Positions 8,569 to 17,064 of a stretch of 64,000 nucleotides of DNA are shown here, one piece after another. Source of the DNA: Bin87 sp965204395 (GTDB lineage Bacteria; Chloroflexota; Dehalococcoidia; Lucifugimonadales; UBA3495); assembly GCA_965204395.1 (NCBI GenBank), contig OZ241987.1, positions 2,356,001 to 2,420,000 on the forward strand, written 5' to 3'. Within the stretch, counting starts at the first letter, position 1, and the number at the start of each line of letters is the position of its first letter. The notes beneath the pieces are model-generated. The model saw nothing but the letters and a program-made list of their open reading frames with translations. It had not been told where the DNA came from and did no database searches. The position numbers and the translations under genes are program-made.

Positions 8569-9270
8569 CCCAATCCCCACATCCAAACACCGAACTCCCC
8601 AACACCCAACACCCAACACCCCGATCGCCGCTCCCACAAATCCTCTCAAACGCTCGCCAAAACCACTAATATCACCCCCAAACCCGCCCAATCCGCCACC
8701 ATTTACCCCCATATCACAATCCCAGCCCTACTCAAATGAACGGAAATGAGCAGAAATGAGCGGGATTTCGCCAAAATCTCCACCATCCCATCCCAATTCC
8801 CCAATCCTGCCGCAGGTCCGCCTCTGGCGGTTCCATCCCGTTTATCCCCTTTATCCATGTAAAAAAACTCCCGTCCGAGGTACTCCCATGACCCTTTCCC
8901 AAATCCGTCGTCGCATCAACGCCCTCAAGCGCAGGTTCGCCACCGAACTCGCCATCATCAAGCTCCGACGCATCGCCGAAGCCGTCGCCGACCACTGGGA
9001 CCCGGATCAACCCCCCGAACCGGCCGAAGTCATCGAGCGCTTTGTCAAGGCCGGCTGCCGCCTCCCCACCTTCGGTAACCTCCGCCACTGCCTGGACAAT
9101 GCCCGACGCCAGGGGGACGTCCCTCACCCTGAAGACATCGTAATCAACCTGCTTCCCTGGGTTGACGGCGACCGCTACCACAAATTCCTCCGTTGGGACC
9201 TTCCCGCCCCGGCGCGTTAGCCATGCCCTCAACCCGGTTTACACCTATTATCGAACGACCCTGGGCCCGG
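8565..9270 (+). repeat. interspersed element, copy 1 (with 110-aa ORF)
   Basis: Closely similar to 45735-46420 in opposite orientation. It consists of an AC-rich low-complexity segment, a block with repeated GGAAATGA-like units, a conserved small hairpin (CCGCC-TCT-GGCGG) near 8820, the 110-aa ORF, and about 40 nt of shared sequence after its stop codon. Only the 5' part is shared with 29757-30060. No transposase or terminal inverted repeats are visible. Confidence 0.75.
8888..9220 (+). CDS. 110-aa protein of the duplicated element
   Basis: A second copy at 45782-46114 is about 90% identical over all 110 residues. It is a basic, helical N-terminus (MTLSQIRRRINALKRRFATE) followed by a globular region ending in DGDRYHKFLRWDLPAPAR. 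The ATG is shared by both copies and the sequence conservation includes the 5' leader. No known family. Preservation of the frame in both copies argues that the protein is functional. Confidence 0.8.
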   Translation: MTLSQIRRRINALKRRFATELAIIKLRRIAEAVADHWDPDQPPEPAEVIERFVKAGCRLPTFGNLRHCLDNARRQGDVPHPEDIVINLLPWVDGDRYHKFLRWDLPAPAR

Positions 9271-9317
9271 CTCGTAACCGTTCCGGTCTGAGGTGACCAT
9301 CCCAAACCCAAACCGTC

Positions 9318-9422
9318 ATACCGGCGAAAGCCGGTATCCAAAAACCTTGGTCATCGGCACCGTGAACAGGGTAAAGATTTCCTGGATTCCGGATCAAAGC
9401 CTGCCCCGTACCTGATACGGGG
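9318..9422. repeat. intergenic composite palindromic repeat
   Basis: Two perfect hairpins: ATACCGGC-GAAA-GCCGGTAT (9318-9337) and CCCCGTA-CCTGA-TACGGGG (9404-9422), joined by CTGGATTCCGG-type sequence. Related pieces recur at 11231-11249, 25465-25494 and near 54412. REP-like element; the rest of the 9221-9551 gap holds only the end of the interspersed element and the ilvE promoter. Confidence 0.7.
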
Positions 9423-9489
9423 GCCGGACCGACATGTTGAACGCGCAAATAGCTCAGCGAATCTGAACAGTTGCCCCGGCTCTCGCCAA

Positions 9490-9519
9490 TTGGCAACTCT
9501 CGGCAGTCGCCGCTATAAT
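9490..9519 (+). promoter_or_regulatory. predicted ilvE promoter
   Basis: TTGGCA (9490-9495), 18-bp spacer, TATAAT (9514-9519), 32 nt upstream of the GTG start. Good match to a sigma-70-type promoter. Confidence 0.6.
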
Positions 9520-9551
9520 GATCCGCAATCTTTGCTCAAAGGGGGCATTAC

Positions 9552-10532
9552 GTGACTACCAACGGCGCTACAGATGGCCAGGCTTCCTTCAACGCCGACG
9601 AACTCCAGGTTTTCTTCCGCGGCCAGTTCGTTCCGGTAAGCGAGGCCAAAGTAAGCGTAATGACCCACGCCCTCCACTACGGCACCGGCGTATTCGAGGG
9701 CATCCGCGGCAACTGGAACCAAGAGCAGGGCGCGATCAACATCTTCCGCATGCGCGAGCATTACGTCCGTTTGCTGGACGGCTGCCGCATCCTGATGCTG
9801 GACATTCCTTACACCGCCGACGAGCTTTGCGACATCACCACCCAACTCGTGACGCGCAACCAGCACACCAGCGACATCTACATCCGCCCGCTGGCGTACA
9901 AGAGCCAGGAACTGGTCGCCAACCTGAAGTTGCAGGAACTGGCGTCCGACTTCACGCTGATCACCGTTCCGTTCGGCAACTACCTGGGCAGTGACCGCCT
10001 GCGATGCTGCACCTCGTCGTGGCGACGGGTTGACGACCCCATGATCCCGGCGCGCATCAAGGCGTGCGGAATCTACGTCAACAGCATCCTCGCCAAGACC
10101 GAGGCCACGCTGAGCGGTTTCGACGAGGCCATCCTGCTGAACCACGACGGGCACGTATCCGAGGGTTCCGGCGAAAACTTGTTCATGGTCAAGGACGGCC
10201 GCATCTACACGCCTGGCTTGGAAGACAACGCGCTGGGCGGCATCACCCGCGACACGGTGATGCAACTGGCCCGCGCCGAGTTGGGCCTGGAAATCGACAT
10301 GCGGACCATCGACCGCAGCGAACTCTATCTCGCCGATGAGGTGTTCCTCAGCGGCACCGCAGCCCACCTCACCCCGGTGGTGGAACTCGACTGTCGCCCC
10401 ATCGCCAACGGGGAACCCGGACCGATCACCAGCAAATTGCAGAGTATGTACTTTGACATCGTGGTCGGCAACAACCCCAAGTACCGCCACTGGTGCACCC
10501 AGGTAAAAACCGCCGACTTGGTACCCGCCTGA
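9552..10532 (+). CDS. ilvE: branched-chain amino acid aminotransferase
   Basis: 326 aa, class IV PLP-dependent aminotransferase. It catalyses the last, reversible transamination step of Leu/Ile/Val synthesis. Visible family features: HALHYGTGVFEGIR near residue 37, the PLP-lysine motif ARIKACGIYVNSILAK, the SEGSGENLF motif, and GITRDTVMQLA near the C-terminal domain. Length is normal for bacterial IlvE. The GTG start follows AAAGGGGG with good spacing. A sigma-70-type promoter lies directly upstream; plsY follows after 30 nt. Confidence 0.95.
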   Translation: MTTNGATDGQASFNADELQVFFRGQFVPVSEAKVSVMTHALHYGTGVFEGIRGNWNQEQGAINIFRMREHYVRLLDGCRILMLDIPYTADELCDITTQLVTRNQHTSDIYIRPLAYKSQELVANLKLQELASDFTLITVPFGNYLGSDRLRCCTSSWRRVDDPMIPARIKACGIYVNSILAKTEATLSGFDEAILLNHDGHVSEGSGENLFMVKDGRIYTPGLEDNALGGITRDTVMQLARAELGLEIDMRTIDRSELYLADEVFLSGTAAHLTPVVELDCRPIANGEPGPITSKLQSMYFDIVVGNNPKYRHWCTQVKTADLVPA

Positions 10533-10562
10533 CGGAGTACCTGCCTAACGGAAAGGTGACAC

Positions 10563-11189
10563 ATGGTTTGGCTGCTGGCGTGGTCCGCCGCCGGCGGACT
10601 GGGTTACCTGCTGGGCAGCCTGCCGACCGCGTATCTGGTTACTCAACGCGTCGGCAACGCGCTGGCTGACATCAGGTTGGCCGGCGACGGTAACGCGGGC
10701 GCGGCCAACGTCGGGCGGATGCTCGGTGCCAAATGGGGCGTTATTGTTGGTGCGGTGGACATCGCCAAGGGCTTCGTTCCCGTTCTGGCAGTCAACGCCC
10801 TGGTCAGTTCGTGGGACACCGTCACGGGCGCGGGCTTGCTGAGTGGCGTTGCGGCCATGGCCGGGCACATCTGGCCCGTTTGGCTCCGATTCAGAGGCGG
10901 GCGCGGCGCAGCCACTGCCCTGGGCGTAACCGCCGCCGTGCTCACCGGGCCGGTGCTGCTGGTCGCGCTCCCCGCGCTGGCGATCCTGTGGCGCACCCGC
11001 AGCACGACGCTGACCCTGGCGTTTGTTTACATCTCGTCGATCATCCTGGCGCGGATATTCTTCGACGTCTCCTGGGGCATCATCTGCTACTGCGTGGGAA
11101 TCTTCATCACCGTGGGCGCGGTCCACTTCTGGAGCCTGAAGTTTCGGGGACAGCCGGCGGAGTCGGTCTCAATCTCCCCTCTCCCTTGA
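10563..11189 (+). CDS. plsY: glycerol-3-phosphate acyltransferase PlsY
   Basis: 208 aa integral membrane enzyme that transfers acyl from acyl-phosphate to glycerol-3-phosphate, the first step of phospholipid synthesis. Family motifs are present: GSLPTAYLV near residue 18, GDGNAGAANVGR near residue 40 and GHIWPVWLRFRGGRGAATAL near residue 100. Several membrane segments are evident. It sits 30 nt after ilvE and has GGAAAGG upstream of its ATG. The last codons fall within a 21-bp direct repeat, so the C-terminus may have been extended by repeat insertion. Confidence 0.95.
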   Translation: MVWLLAWSAAGGLGYLLGSLPTAYLVTQRVGNALADIRLAGDGNAGAANVGRMLGAKWGVIVGAVDIAKGFVPVLAVNALVSSWDTVTGAGLLSGVAAMAGHIWPVWLRFRGGRGAATALGVTAAVLTGPVLLVALPALAILWRTRSTTLTLAFVYISSIILARIFFDVSWGIICYCVGIFITVGAVHFWSLKFRGQPAESVSISPLP

Positions 11190-11249
11190 TCAATCTCCCC
11201 TCTCCCTTGATGGGAGAGGGTCAGAGCTTGCCCCGTGCTCAATACGGGG
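11170..11249. repeat. direct repeat and hairpin cluster after plsY
   Basis: A 21-bp unit starting CAATCTCCCC occurs twice in tandem (11170-11190, 11191-11211). It is followed by hairpins CCCTCTCCC-TTGAT-GGGAGAGGG (11198-11220) and CCCCGT/ACGGGG (11231-11249). Probably a REP-like element that also terminates transcription from both flanking genes. Confidence 0.7.
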
Positions 11250-11265
11250 GTGAGGGTGATTCCCC

Positions 11266-12162
11266 TCAGAACACCGCCAGCAAGGTCGTGCCGGCCACGA
11301 TCATCACGATAGCCACAAACTTAGCGGCCAGGGCCGACGTTCCCAGCGATTCCTGCAGCAGTCCCAGCCGCCGCCAGCTGAGCAGCGTTCCGGCCAGGAA
11401 TACGAACATCGGCCGAGTCGCCAGTACCGCCGACGCCAGCGACACTGGCCCAAACGCGAATGACCATACGAAAAGCAGGATAGCAAGTTGCGGCAGCAAG
11501 CCCTCTCCCACCAGGAACGTGGTCAGCGCCGGCCACGAACGGAGGCCCGAGTACAGCTTCCTCCAGTTTGAGGGCCGGCCAAACACGGCGAACACCGGCA
11601 CCATTCCCAGTTCCTGCAGCGCGAAAACTTCCCACGGCGTCAGGTCGCTGAGCACCAGCTTCGCCAGGAAAAATGACATCCCCAGTCCGGCCGAACTGCC
11701 CACCAGCGCCGTCAGTCCCGGCGTCACGCGAAACAGCCCCCTGCCGAGTCCTTCCACCGACACCAATATCGCGCCCAAAACCACCAGCGCGATCGCCGTC
11801 CACTGCCACGGCCCAACCGCCTCGCCCAGAATCGCCAGCGCCAATAGAGCCACCAGTATGGGATTGGTCTGACTGACCGCCACGGCCCGCGAGGCCTCGC
11901 CCAGTTTCAAGCCCAGGAACAGCAGCAGCAGGCCGGTGCCGAGGCTGATGCCTGACAGGAGGCCGGTCCCGATGGCCTGCCACGATGCCCCGGTGGGCCA
12001 ACCCACCGCCGCCAGTAAGATGGCTGCGCACGTCAGACGCGTGAGGATCGACCCGACGCCAAGAACGCCAACCCCGTCCAGGTAGTTGTCCAGCAGCCTC
12101 TTGTGGGCGATGTTGGCGAAGCCCAGCGAGGCCGCGCTGCAGATGGCCAGCAGAATCCACAC
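11266..12162 (-). CDS. EamA-family (DMT) transporter
   Basis: 298 aa with about ten hydrophobic segments arranged as two EamA halves, the usual length for this family of inner-membrane metabolite exporters/importers. Typical elements are the N-terminal FANIAHKRLL region and AVAVSQTNPILVALLALAIL in the first half. Substrate cannot be deduced. It converges on plsY across a hairpin cluster and is followed downstream of its start by the mazF pair on the same strand. Confidence 0.85.
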   Translation of the reverse strand: MWILLAICSAASLGFANIAHKRLLDNYLDGVGVLGVGSILTRLTCAAILLAAVGWPTGASWQAIGTGLLSGISLGTGLLLLFLGLKLGEASRAVAVSQTNPILVALLALAILGEAVGPWQWTAIALVVLGAILVSVEGLGRGLFRVTPGLTALVGSSAGLGMSFFLAKLVLSDLTPWEVFALQELGMVPVFAVFGRPSNWRKLYSGLRSWPALTTFLVGEGLLPQLAILLFVWSFAFGPVSLASAVLATRPMFVFLAGTLLSWRRLGLLQESLGTSALAAKFVAIVMIVAGTTLLAVF

Positions 12163-12169
12163 AGCGAGA

Positions 12170-12550
12170 TTAAATCAACCCCGCGTAATCTCCCAATGCG
12201 ACGTCGCTTCCCCGCGGCAGGAGGTGAGCTAGCACTGCCATAACAACGCCTTTCAGTTCGTTGTTGGAAACCATCCCCATGTAGGTCAATATGCGTTCAT
12301 CGGACACCGCCCGAATTTGGCGTGGTAGCACCCAGGATGGACGGCGCGTTTCCACCGATCGGAGTCGTACGGCGTACGGGAAGCCAATCCGTTGACGAGA
12401 AGCGGTGATGGGCAATGCAACGGCCAGGTGGCTTCGGGTGTTCGATAGCGCTTCGGTTAATATCAAGATCGGCCGCCGGCCGGCTTGCTCGTGTCCGAGA
12501 ACGGGGTCCAGATCAGCCCAATAAATTTCACCTCTCAGCAATCCGGGCAT
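12170..12550 (-). CDS. mazF: MazF/PemK-type endoribonuclease toxin
   Basis: 126 aa from the ATG at 12550. The N-terminus RGEIYWADLDPVLGHEQAGR followed by RPILIL is the PemK/MazF signature; the later region with SWVLPRQIRAVS also fits. Members cleave mRNA at short sequences and are neutralised by a co-encoded antitoxin. The start codon shares one base with the upstream gene's TAA (TAATG), so the pair is translationally coupled. An upstream in-frame extension overlaps the antitoxin and is rejected. Confidence 0.9.
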   Translation of the reverse strand: MPGLLRGEIYWADLDPVLGHEQAGRRPILILTEALSNTRSHLAVALPITASRQRIGFPYAVRLRSVETRRPSWVLPRQIRAVSDERILTYMGMVSNNELKGVVMAVLAHLLPRGSDVALGDYAGLI

Positions 12551-13092
12551 TACGCCTCCAGCATCCGGTTCAGCGCGTCCAACAGCGCGTCCGGATTGCT
12601 GGATAATTTTTGCCCGCGATACCATGACTCAACGTTGGCCTCTGATGCCGCGAGCCCTTCCCACTTCAACCTCTCCGCGATCTCGCCGCAGCTCCAACCT
12701 CGATGTAGTACCAGGTAGCGCAATCTGGTACGCAATGCGCCCCACATCGCATCGTCCCAGTCTGATGAGCCATCGTTTCCAAACTTGCCTTCGTACTCCG
12801 GAGAGTCCGCAATGAACTCCACCACTGAGGCGGCCTGCGGATCAGACTGCGGTTTTGCCAAGGGAGCCATGCCCTCTTCTGCAATGGCCTTGTTGAATTC
12901 CACTTCAGTCATGCCGCCGTACTTTTCTTTCTCCCATTTGGCGAATTCCTCGAACAACCACCAGTTGACGCCGGCGTGAATGGCCGATTGAATGGCGTCT
13001 GCCAGGTCAACAAACTTGCCGGACGCAACCCAGCGGTTGAGGTGCTCGAGGTCGTGCGGTTCCAGTTGGGCTTGGATCGGCGTTTGCTGCAT
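12550..13092 (-). CDS. probable MazF antitoxin, unusually large
   Basis: 180 aa from the ATG at 13092. Residues 1-45 (PHDLEHLNRWVASGKFVDLA) look like a ribbon-helix-helix/ParD-type segment. The C-terminal 60 residues (LVLHRGWSCGEIAERLKWEG) look like a helix-turn-helix and contain several Trp. Antitoxins of MazF are usually 70-90 aa, so this protein is about twice normal size. The role rests on coupling to mazF through TAATG. It could instead be a regulator unrelated to neutralisation. Confidence 0.6.
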   Translation of the reverse strand: MQQTPIQAQLEPHDLEHLNRWVASGKFVDLADAIQSAIHAGVNWWLFEEFAKWEKEKYGGMTEVEFNKAIAEEGMAPLAKPQSDPQAASVVEFIADSPEYEGKFGNDGSSDWDDAMWGALRTRLRYLVLHRGWSCGEIAERLKWEGLAASEANVESWYRGQKLSSNPDALLDALNRMLEA

Positions 13093-13204
13093 GGCGTGGT
13101 CTCCTTGTTCCGGCGCGCGGCCAGTATAGACCATTGGATCGGCCCACGTTCGCGGCGATGCGCCCTGCTATAATCCGCCAACATCCAGCACGGAGAGGTT
13201 CATT

Positions 13205-14332
13205 ATGGGCTGGTCGATTCATCATCCGGTGGGATTGATCCACTACACGCCGACGGCATGCCAACTTGGCTACACGCTGTTTTCGACCACTCGCGGCGGC
13301 AAGGATGCCTACCTGATCGACATGCAGGGAAACGTGGTGCACCGCTGGCACTCGGAGGAGGGCATCCACTACGGCTACCTGCTGGACAACGGCAACCTGC
13401 TCTGCCGCACCATGCCGCCCAAAGACGCCGGCGGCATCGAAACCGTGGGCGGCTCATCGGCCAGCATCATCGAGCTGGATTGGGACAGCAACCTGGTGTG
13501 GGCTTACCGGGACAACACATTGCATCATGACTACGAACGCCTGCCCAACGGCAATACCCTGCTACTCCTGTGGGAACCCCTGCCCCAAGGTCTGGTGCCG
13601 CAAATCCAGGGCGGTTACGACGTGGACTTCGCGCCGGGGATGCTGGGAGACCTGGTGCGGGAAGTCACGCCGGGCGGCGCCACGGTATGGGAGTGGCGTT
13701 CCTGGGAACACCTGGACCCATCCGAGGACGTTATCTCCCACATGGAACCACGTCGCGAATGGACCCATCAGAATTGTCTCAACGTTACCGCTGACGGCGA
13801 TCTCCTCGTCAGCTACCGGCTCACCAGTACCGTGGGCATCGTTGACCGCGCCTCTGGAGCATTCAAGTGGAAGTGGGGGCCCGGTGAACTCTACGAGCAG
13901 CACCATCCTACCTGGCTGGACAGTGGTCGCGTGCTGATTTTCGACAACGGCAGCCATCGCCGCGGCGCCAGCCATTCCAGAATCGTCGAAGTTGATCCCG
14001 AAACCAACCAGATTCACTGGCAATACCTGGGCGCGCCGCCCATCTCGTTCTACAGCTACAACATCAGCAGCGCCGAACGGCAGCCCAACGGCAACACACT
14101 GATCTGCGAGGGCGCTCCGGGCCGCATGTTCGAGGTGACCCCAAGGGGCGAGATAGTTTGGGAATACATCAACCCGTTCCCTGTGTTCAACGACGGCCCC
14201 GGAGGCTTGGGCGGTATGGAGTTGTCCAACGCCACCTTCCGCTGCCACCGGTACAGCCCCGACCACCCCGCGCTGGCCGGCCGCGAACTGGATCCCGCAA
14301 GGCACTCAGCGTTGAATCGCCTGCTGGGATAG
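13205..14332 (+). CDS. arylsulfotransferase (ASST)-like beta-propeller protein
   Basis: 375 aa. Repeated propeller-blade motifs are visible: GNVVHRWHSEEG, NGNLLCR, LPNGNTLLLLWE, DGDLLVSYR, QPNGNTLICEGAP and GEIVWEYINPFP. This pattern fits the arylsulfotransferase/ASST-like propeller family, whose enzymes move sulfate between phenols. There is no signal peptide, so it would be cytoplasmic, unlike periplasmic ASST. Catalytic activity is not demonstrable from the sequence. A TATAAT box at 13169-13174 lies upstream, and GGAGAGG precedes the ATG. Confidence 0.7.
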   Translation: MGWSIHHPVGLIHYTPTACQLGYTLFSTTRGGKDAYLIDMQGNVVHRWHSEEGIHYGYLLDNGNLLCRTMPPKDAGGIETVGGSSASIIELDWDSNLVWAYRDNTLHHDYERLPNGNTLLLLWEPLPQGLVPQIQGGYDVDFAPGMLGDLVREVTPGGATVWEWRSWEHLDPSEDVISHMEPRREWTHQNCLNVTADGDLLVSYRLTSTVGIVDRASGAFKWKWGPGELYEQHHPTWLDSGRVLIFDNGSHRRGASHSRIVEVDPETNQIHWQYLGAPPISFYSYNISSAERQPNGNTLICEGAPGRMFEVTPRGEIVWEYINPFPVFNDGPGGLGGMELSNATFRCHRYSPDHPALAGRELDPARHSALNRLLG

Positions 14333-14354
14333 GGAGACCACGTCGCGGGAGTGC

Positions 14355-16190
14355 CTACTGGGTTACCTCGTACTCCACTTCCGCGATTTTGCGCCCATCC
14401 TCGTACACGTAGGCCCAGTACCGGCCCGGCGCCCAACGGTGTGGCGGCGTCGGCCCCAGCGATAACCAGCGCGTGCCGCCGGCGTACTGCGGTTCGAAAT
14501 CAACGTCGACGCTGCGGCGCGAGTACGCGTATCCATCCTGGTAATACTCAACCAGTTCCCACGTTCGCTGTTCTGCGCCGGATGGTACCTGGTAGGAATA
14601 CTCCAGATTCAGAAATACCCAACCCTGTTGCTCGCTGGCCGAAAAACTGTCGGTCGGGGTGCCGAATTGCGTCAACGACACGTGGGCGCTGTCGATGCGC
14701 CCGTTGACACTCGGGAGGTTGGGATCGGGCGCGGTTGGATCAGGCGCCCCTTCGACCATCGTGCTGGCCGTGCCCCGATACCATTGGTCCCAGATGTGTT
14801 CCAACTCCGGTTGATTCAGCCTGCCGGCGGCTCTCAAATACCCGACGCGCAGTTCGACCTCTGGAAAGTCGTAGTCCACCGGATAGGTCGGTTGAGCAGC
14901 CAGCGATTGATACGGCTCACGCCAGCCCTGCAAAAATTGCTCCTCACCCAAATGGCGGTACAGCGCCAGTATCAGACGCTCCCCCAGGGAATAGACGCAT
15001 CGGCTCAAATCGGCGTCCTCCTCGTTAACTCCCGGGTCGGCGGGCAGGCGGAATTCCAATTCGCTCAAAGAAACGGCCGCAGCGCACGGGCTGTTGGTCG
15101 CCTCAATGGGAGTGCCTGAGACCACGTTCCGCGCGTAGGAAGCCGCGAAATCCGCGCCCCCTTCGGCGTACCAAATGGGGTTCGAGTAAAGGTAGTAGTG
15201 GGCGATTTCGTGAAGCACCGAATGGACGGCAAATTCCGGTATTTCGTTGGCATCGATTGCGGGTTTCAGGGTGATGTGCGTCTGGTAATTGGTCCCGGCT
15301 GCAACACCGGACACGTACTCCGTGATGTGAATAACGATTGCCGGCATCGGAAACGGAGCGTCGAACATGTCCTCCATCAGCGGCACGGCCAACCGGCTCG
15401 TGGACATCACCTGCGAATCGGCAGGGATCGTTCCCGACCGGAGAATCGCTATGGGAACCGCGCCGCCAGCGCGGTTGGTAGCCGTCCTGATTTCCACGTT
15501 CAACGATTCGGGGTTCGCTACGATGGTGTCGAATTCGGGCGACACGAATCTTGACCGCTCGTAAAGCGCGGCGACAATGGCGGCTTCCGAGTCGGTGAGC
15601 CCGTCCCGGAACCACGGCTCCTTGGTCAGCTGGGCCAACCGCTCGGTGCGGTCCTGGGCCATGCGCTGCAGCGATAGCAATGCCGGGAGGTCGAACGCCG
15701 TCAGGCGGCTCCCAACGGTGTGGGAATCCAGCAGAGTATCCAGCGTCTCAGGAGCCAGGATGCCGATGTTGAGCAAACGCTCGGCGGCGTTGAATTCCGT
15801 AGCGTTTTGAAGTCCGTCGGCTATCCAGTCAACGGCGCGAACTGTGTCCACCACGTCGGGAGCGCTTTGCTCGGCGAACTGCCAATTGCGCACTTCCGTG
15901 ATTTCGTGCATCGCGGGCAGGGTGGGAGTGGGTAGGAGTGTGTTAGTCGGTACTGCTGGGAAAGTAACAGTCGGAGCGTCGGTGGGCGTCGCAATGGTCG
16001 GAGCTGCCGTGGGCGCGATCGCGGTCGGCGCATCGGGACTGGGTTCGTTTGTCGCTGCAGTGGAGGCGATCCTGGCGATGGCCGCCTCGATGGTGGCTTG
16101 GGCATATCGGTCGGCATCCGACTCGCCGTCCCCGCAGGCGAGAACCGCACCCACCAGGACGATAACGACGATGCTCAGTGCGCGACGCAT
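14355..16190 (-). CDS. lipoprotein with HExxH metalloprotease-like domain
   Basis: 611 aa. Signal peptide with lipobox VLAC, giving lipidated Cys19; residues 50-95 are a Pro/Thr-rich linker. HEIAH at 327-331 followed by Glu343 (YAEGGADF) fits a zincin active site with a third ligand 12 residues after the second His. The C-terminal 130 residues are beta-rich. The protein would be anchored outside the membrane and may be a surface peptidase, or a peptidase-like protein. Family not named. It is a single gene between convergent and divergent neighbours. Confidence 0.75.
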   Translation of the reverse strand: MRRALSIVVIVLVGAVLACGDGESDADRYAQATIEAAIARIASTAATNEPSPDAPTAIAPTAAPTIATPTDAPTVTFPAVPTNTLLPTPTLPAMHEITEVRNWQFAEQSAPDVVDTVRAVDWIADGLQNATEFNAAERLLNIGILAPETLDTLLDSHTVGSRLTAFDLPALLSLQRMAQDRTERLAQLTKEPWFRDGLTDSEAAIVAALYERSRFVSPEFDTIVANPESLNVEIRTATNRAGGAVPIAILRSGTIPADSQVMSTSRLAVPLMEDMFDAPFPMPAIVIHITEYVSGVAAGTNYQTHITLKPAIDANEIPEFAVHSVLHEIAHYYLYSNPIWYAEGGADFAASYARNVVSGTPIEATNSPCAAAVSLSELEFRLPADPGVNEEDADLSRCVYSLGERLILALYRHLGEEQFLQGWREPYQSLAAQPTYPVDYDFPEVELRVGYLRAAGRLNQPELEHIWDQWYRGTASTMVEGAPDPTAPDPNLPSVNGRIDSAHVSLTQFGTPTDSFSASEQQGWVFLNLEYSYQVPSGAEQRTWELVEYYQDGYAYSRRSVDVDFEPQYAGGTRWLSLGPTPPHRWAPGRYWAYVYEDGRKIAEVEYEVTQ

Positions 16191-16270
16191 GGTTAAAGTA
16201 TAGGGTATCGCAAGCCGTACGCTATAATGCGGCGTAAGACATCACGAATTAGGATTTCAGGAGAAAAACC

Positions 16271-17023
16271 ATGGGCAAGTTGGATGGCAGAGTGGCGTTG
16301 ATCACCGGATCGGGACGAAACATTGGCCGCGCCACGGCGTTGATGATGGCCTCCGAGGGAGCTAACATCGTAGTGAACGCCCGCAGCAACCGTGATGAGG
16401 CCGAGGCAACCGCGGCCGCTGTGGAAGAGTTGGGAGTCAAAGCGCTCCCCGTGCTGGCCGACGTTTCAAAAAAAGAAGAAGTGGACGCCATGATCGACGC
16501 GGCCATGTCCACCTTCGGCCACATCGACATCCTGATCAACAACGCCGCCATCCGGCCCCATAAGCCGTTCACCGAACTGACCTTGGAAGACTGGGAGCAC
16601 GTACGCGGCGTGGTATTGGACGGTTCTTTCTACACCACTCGCGGTGTCATCCAGCAGATGGTGGACAACAACTTCGGGCGCATCGTGTTCCTGACCGGCG
16701 ACGGCGCTTTCCGCGGCACCGCCCTTCGAGCGCACGTGTCGGCGGCCAAGATGGGACTGGTGGGTATGGCCCGCGCTCTGGCGTCGGAGTTCGCGCCCCA
16801 CAACATCCGCGTCAACGTCATCGCGCCCGGGAGCATCGACACGTCCCGTGCCAACCCAGAGTGGTACGCCGGTCGTGTCCCCGACCAATCAGGAATCCCG
16901 TTGGGCCGACAGGGCAAGCCCGAGGAAATCGCCTCGGCTGTCACCTTCCTGTGCACCGAGGACGGCGGCTTCGTAACCGGCCAAACCCTCCACGTCAACG
17001 GCGGCCAGAGCTACTTCGGCTAA
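16271..17023 (+). CDS. SDR-family protein lacking the catalytic Tyr and Ser
   Basis: 250 aa classical-length short-chain dehydrogenase/reductase. Present: cofactor loop TGSGRNIGRA, the NNAA motif, the active-site Lys, and the PG motif after the substrate region (VIAPGSID). The YxxxK catalytic motif reads VSAAK, with Val in place of Tyr, and the usual Ser position falls in LTGDGA. Standard dehydrogenase chemistry is therefore doubtful. AGGAG precedes the ATG and TATAAT lies at 16223-16228. Substrate unknown. Confidence 0.85.
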   Translation: MGKLDGRVALITGSGRNIGRATALMMASEGANIVVNARSNRDEAEATAAAVEELGVKALPVLADVSKKEEVDAMIDAAMSTFGHIDILINNAAIRPHKPFTELTLEDWEHVRGVVLDGSFYTTRGVIQQMVDNNFGRIVFLTGDGAFRGTALRAHVSAAKMGLVGMARALASEFAPHNIRVNVIAPGSIDTSRANPEWYAGRVPDQSGIPLGRQGKPEEIASAVTFLCTEDGGFVTGQTLHVNGGQSYFG

Positions 17024-17064
17024 GGGTCGGGTTCACGCCTCCCCGATTCCGATGAGCACGTCCC

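Noticed and set aside
9513..10490. Long minus-strand ORF of 325 codons
   Set aside because: Antisense shadow of ilvE; no promoter, ribosome site or protein motifs.
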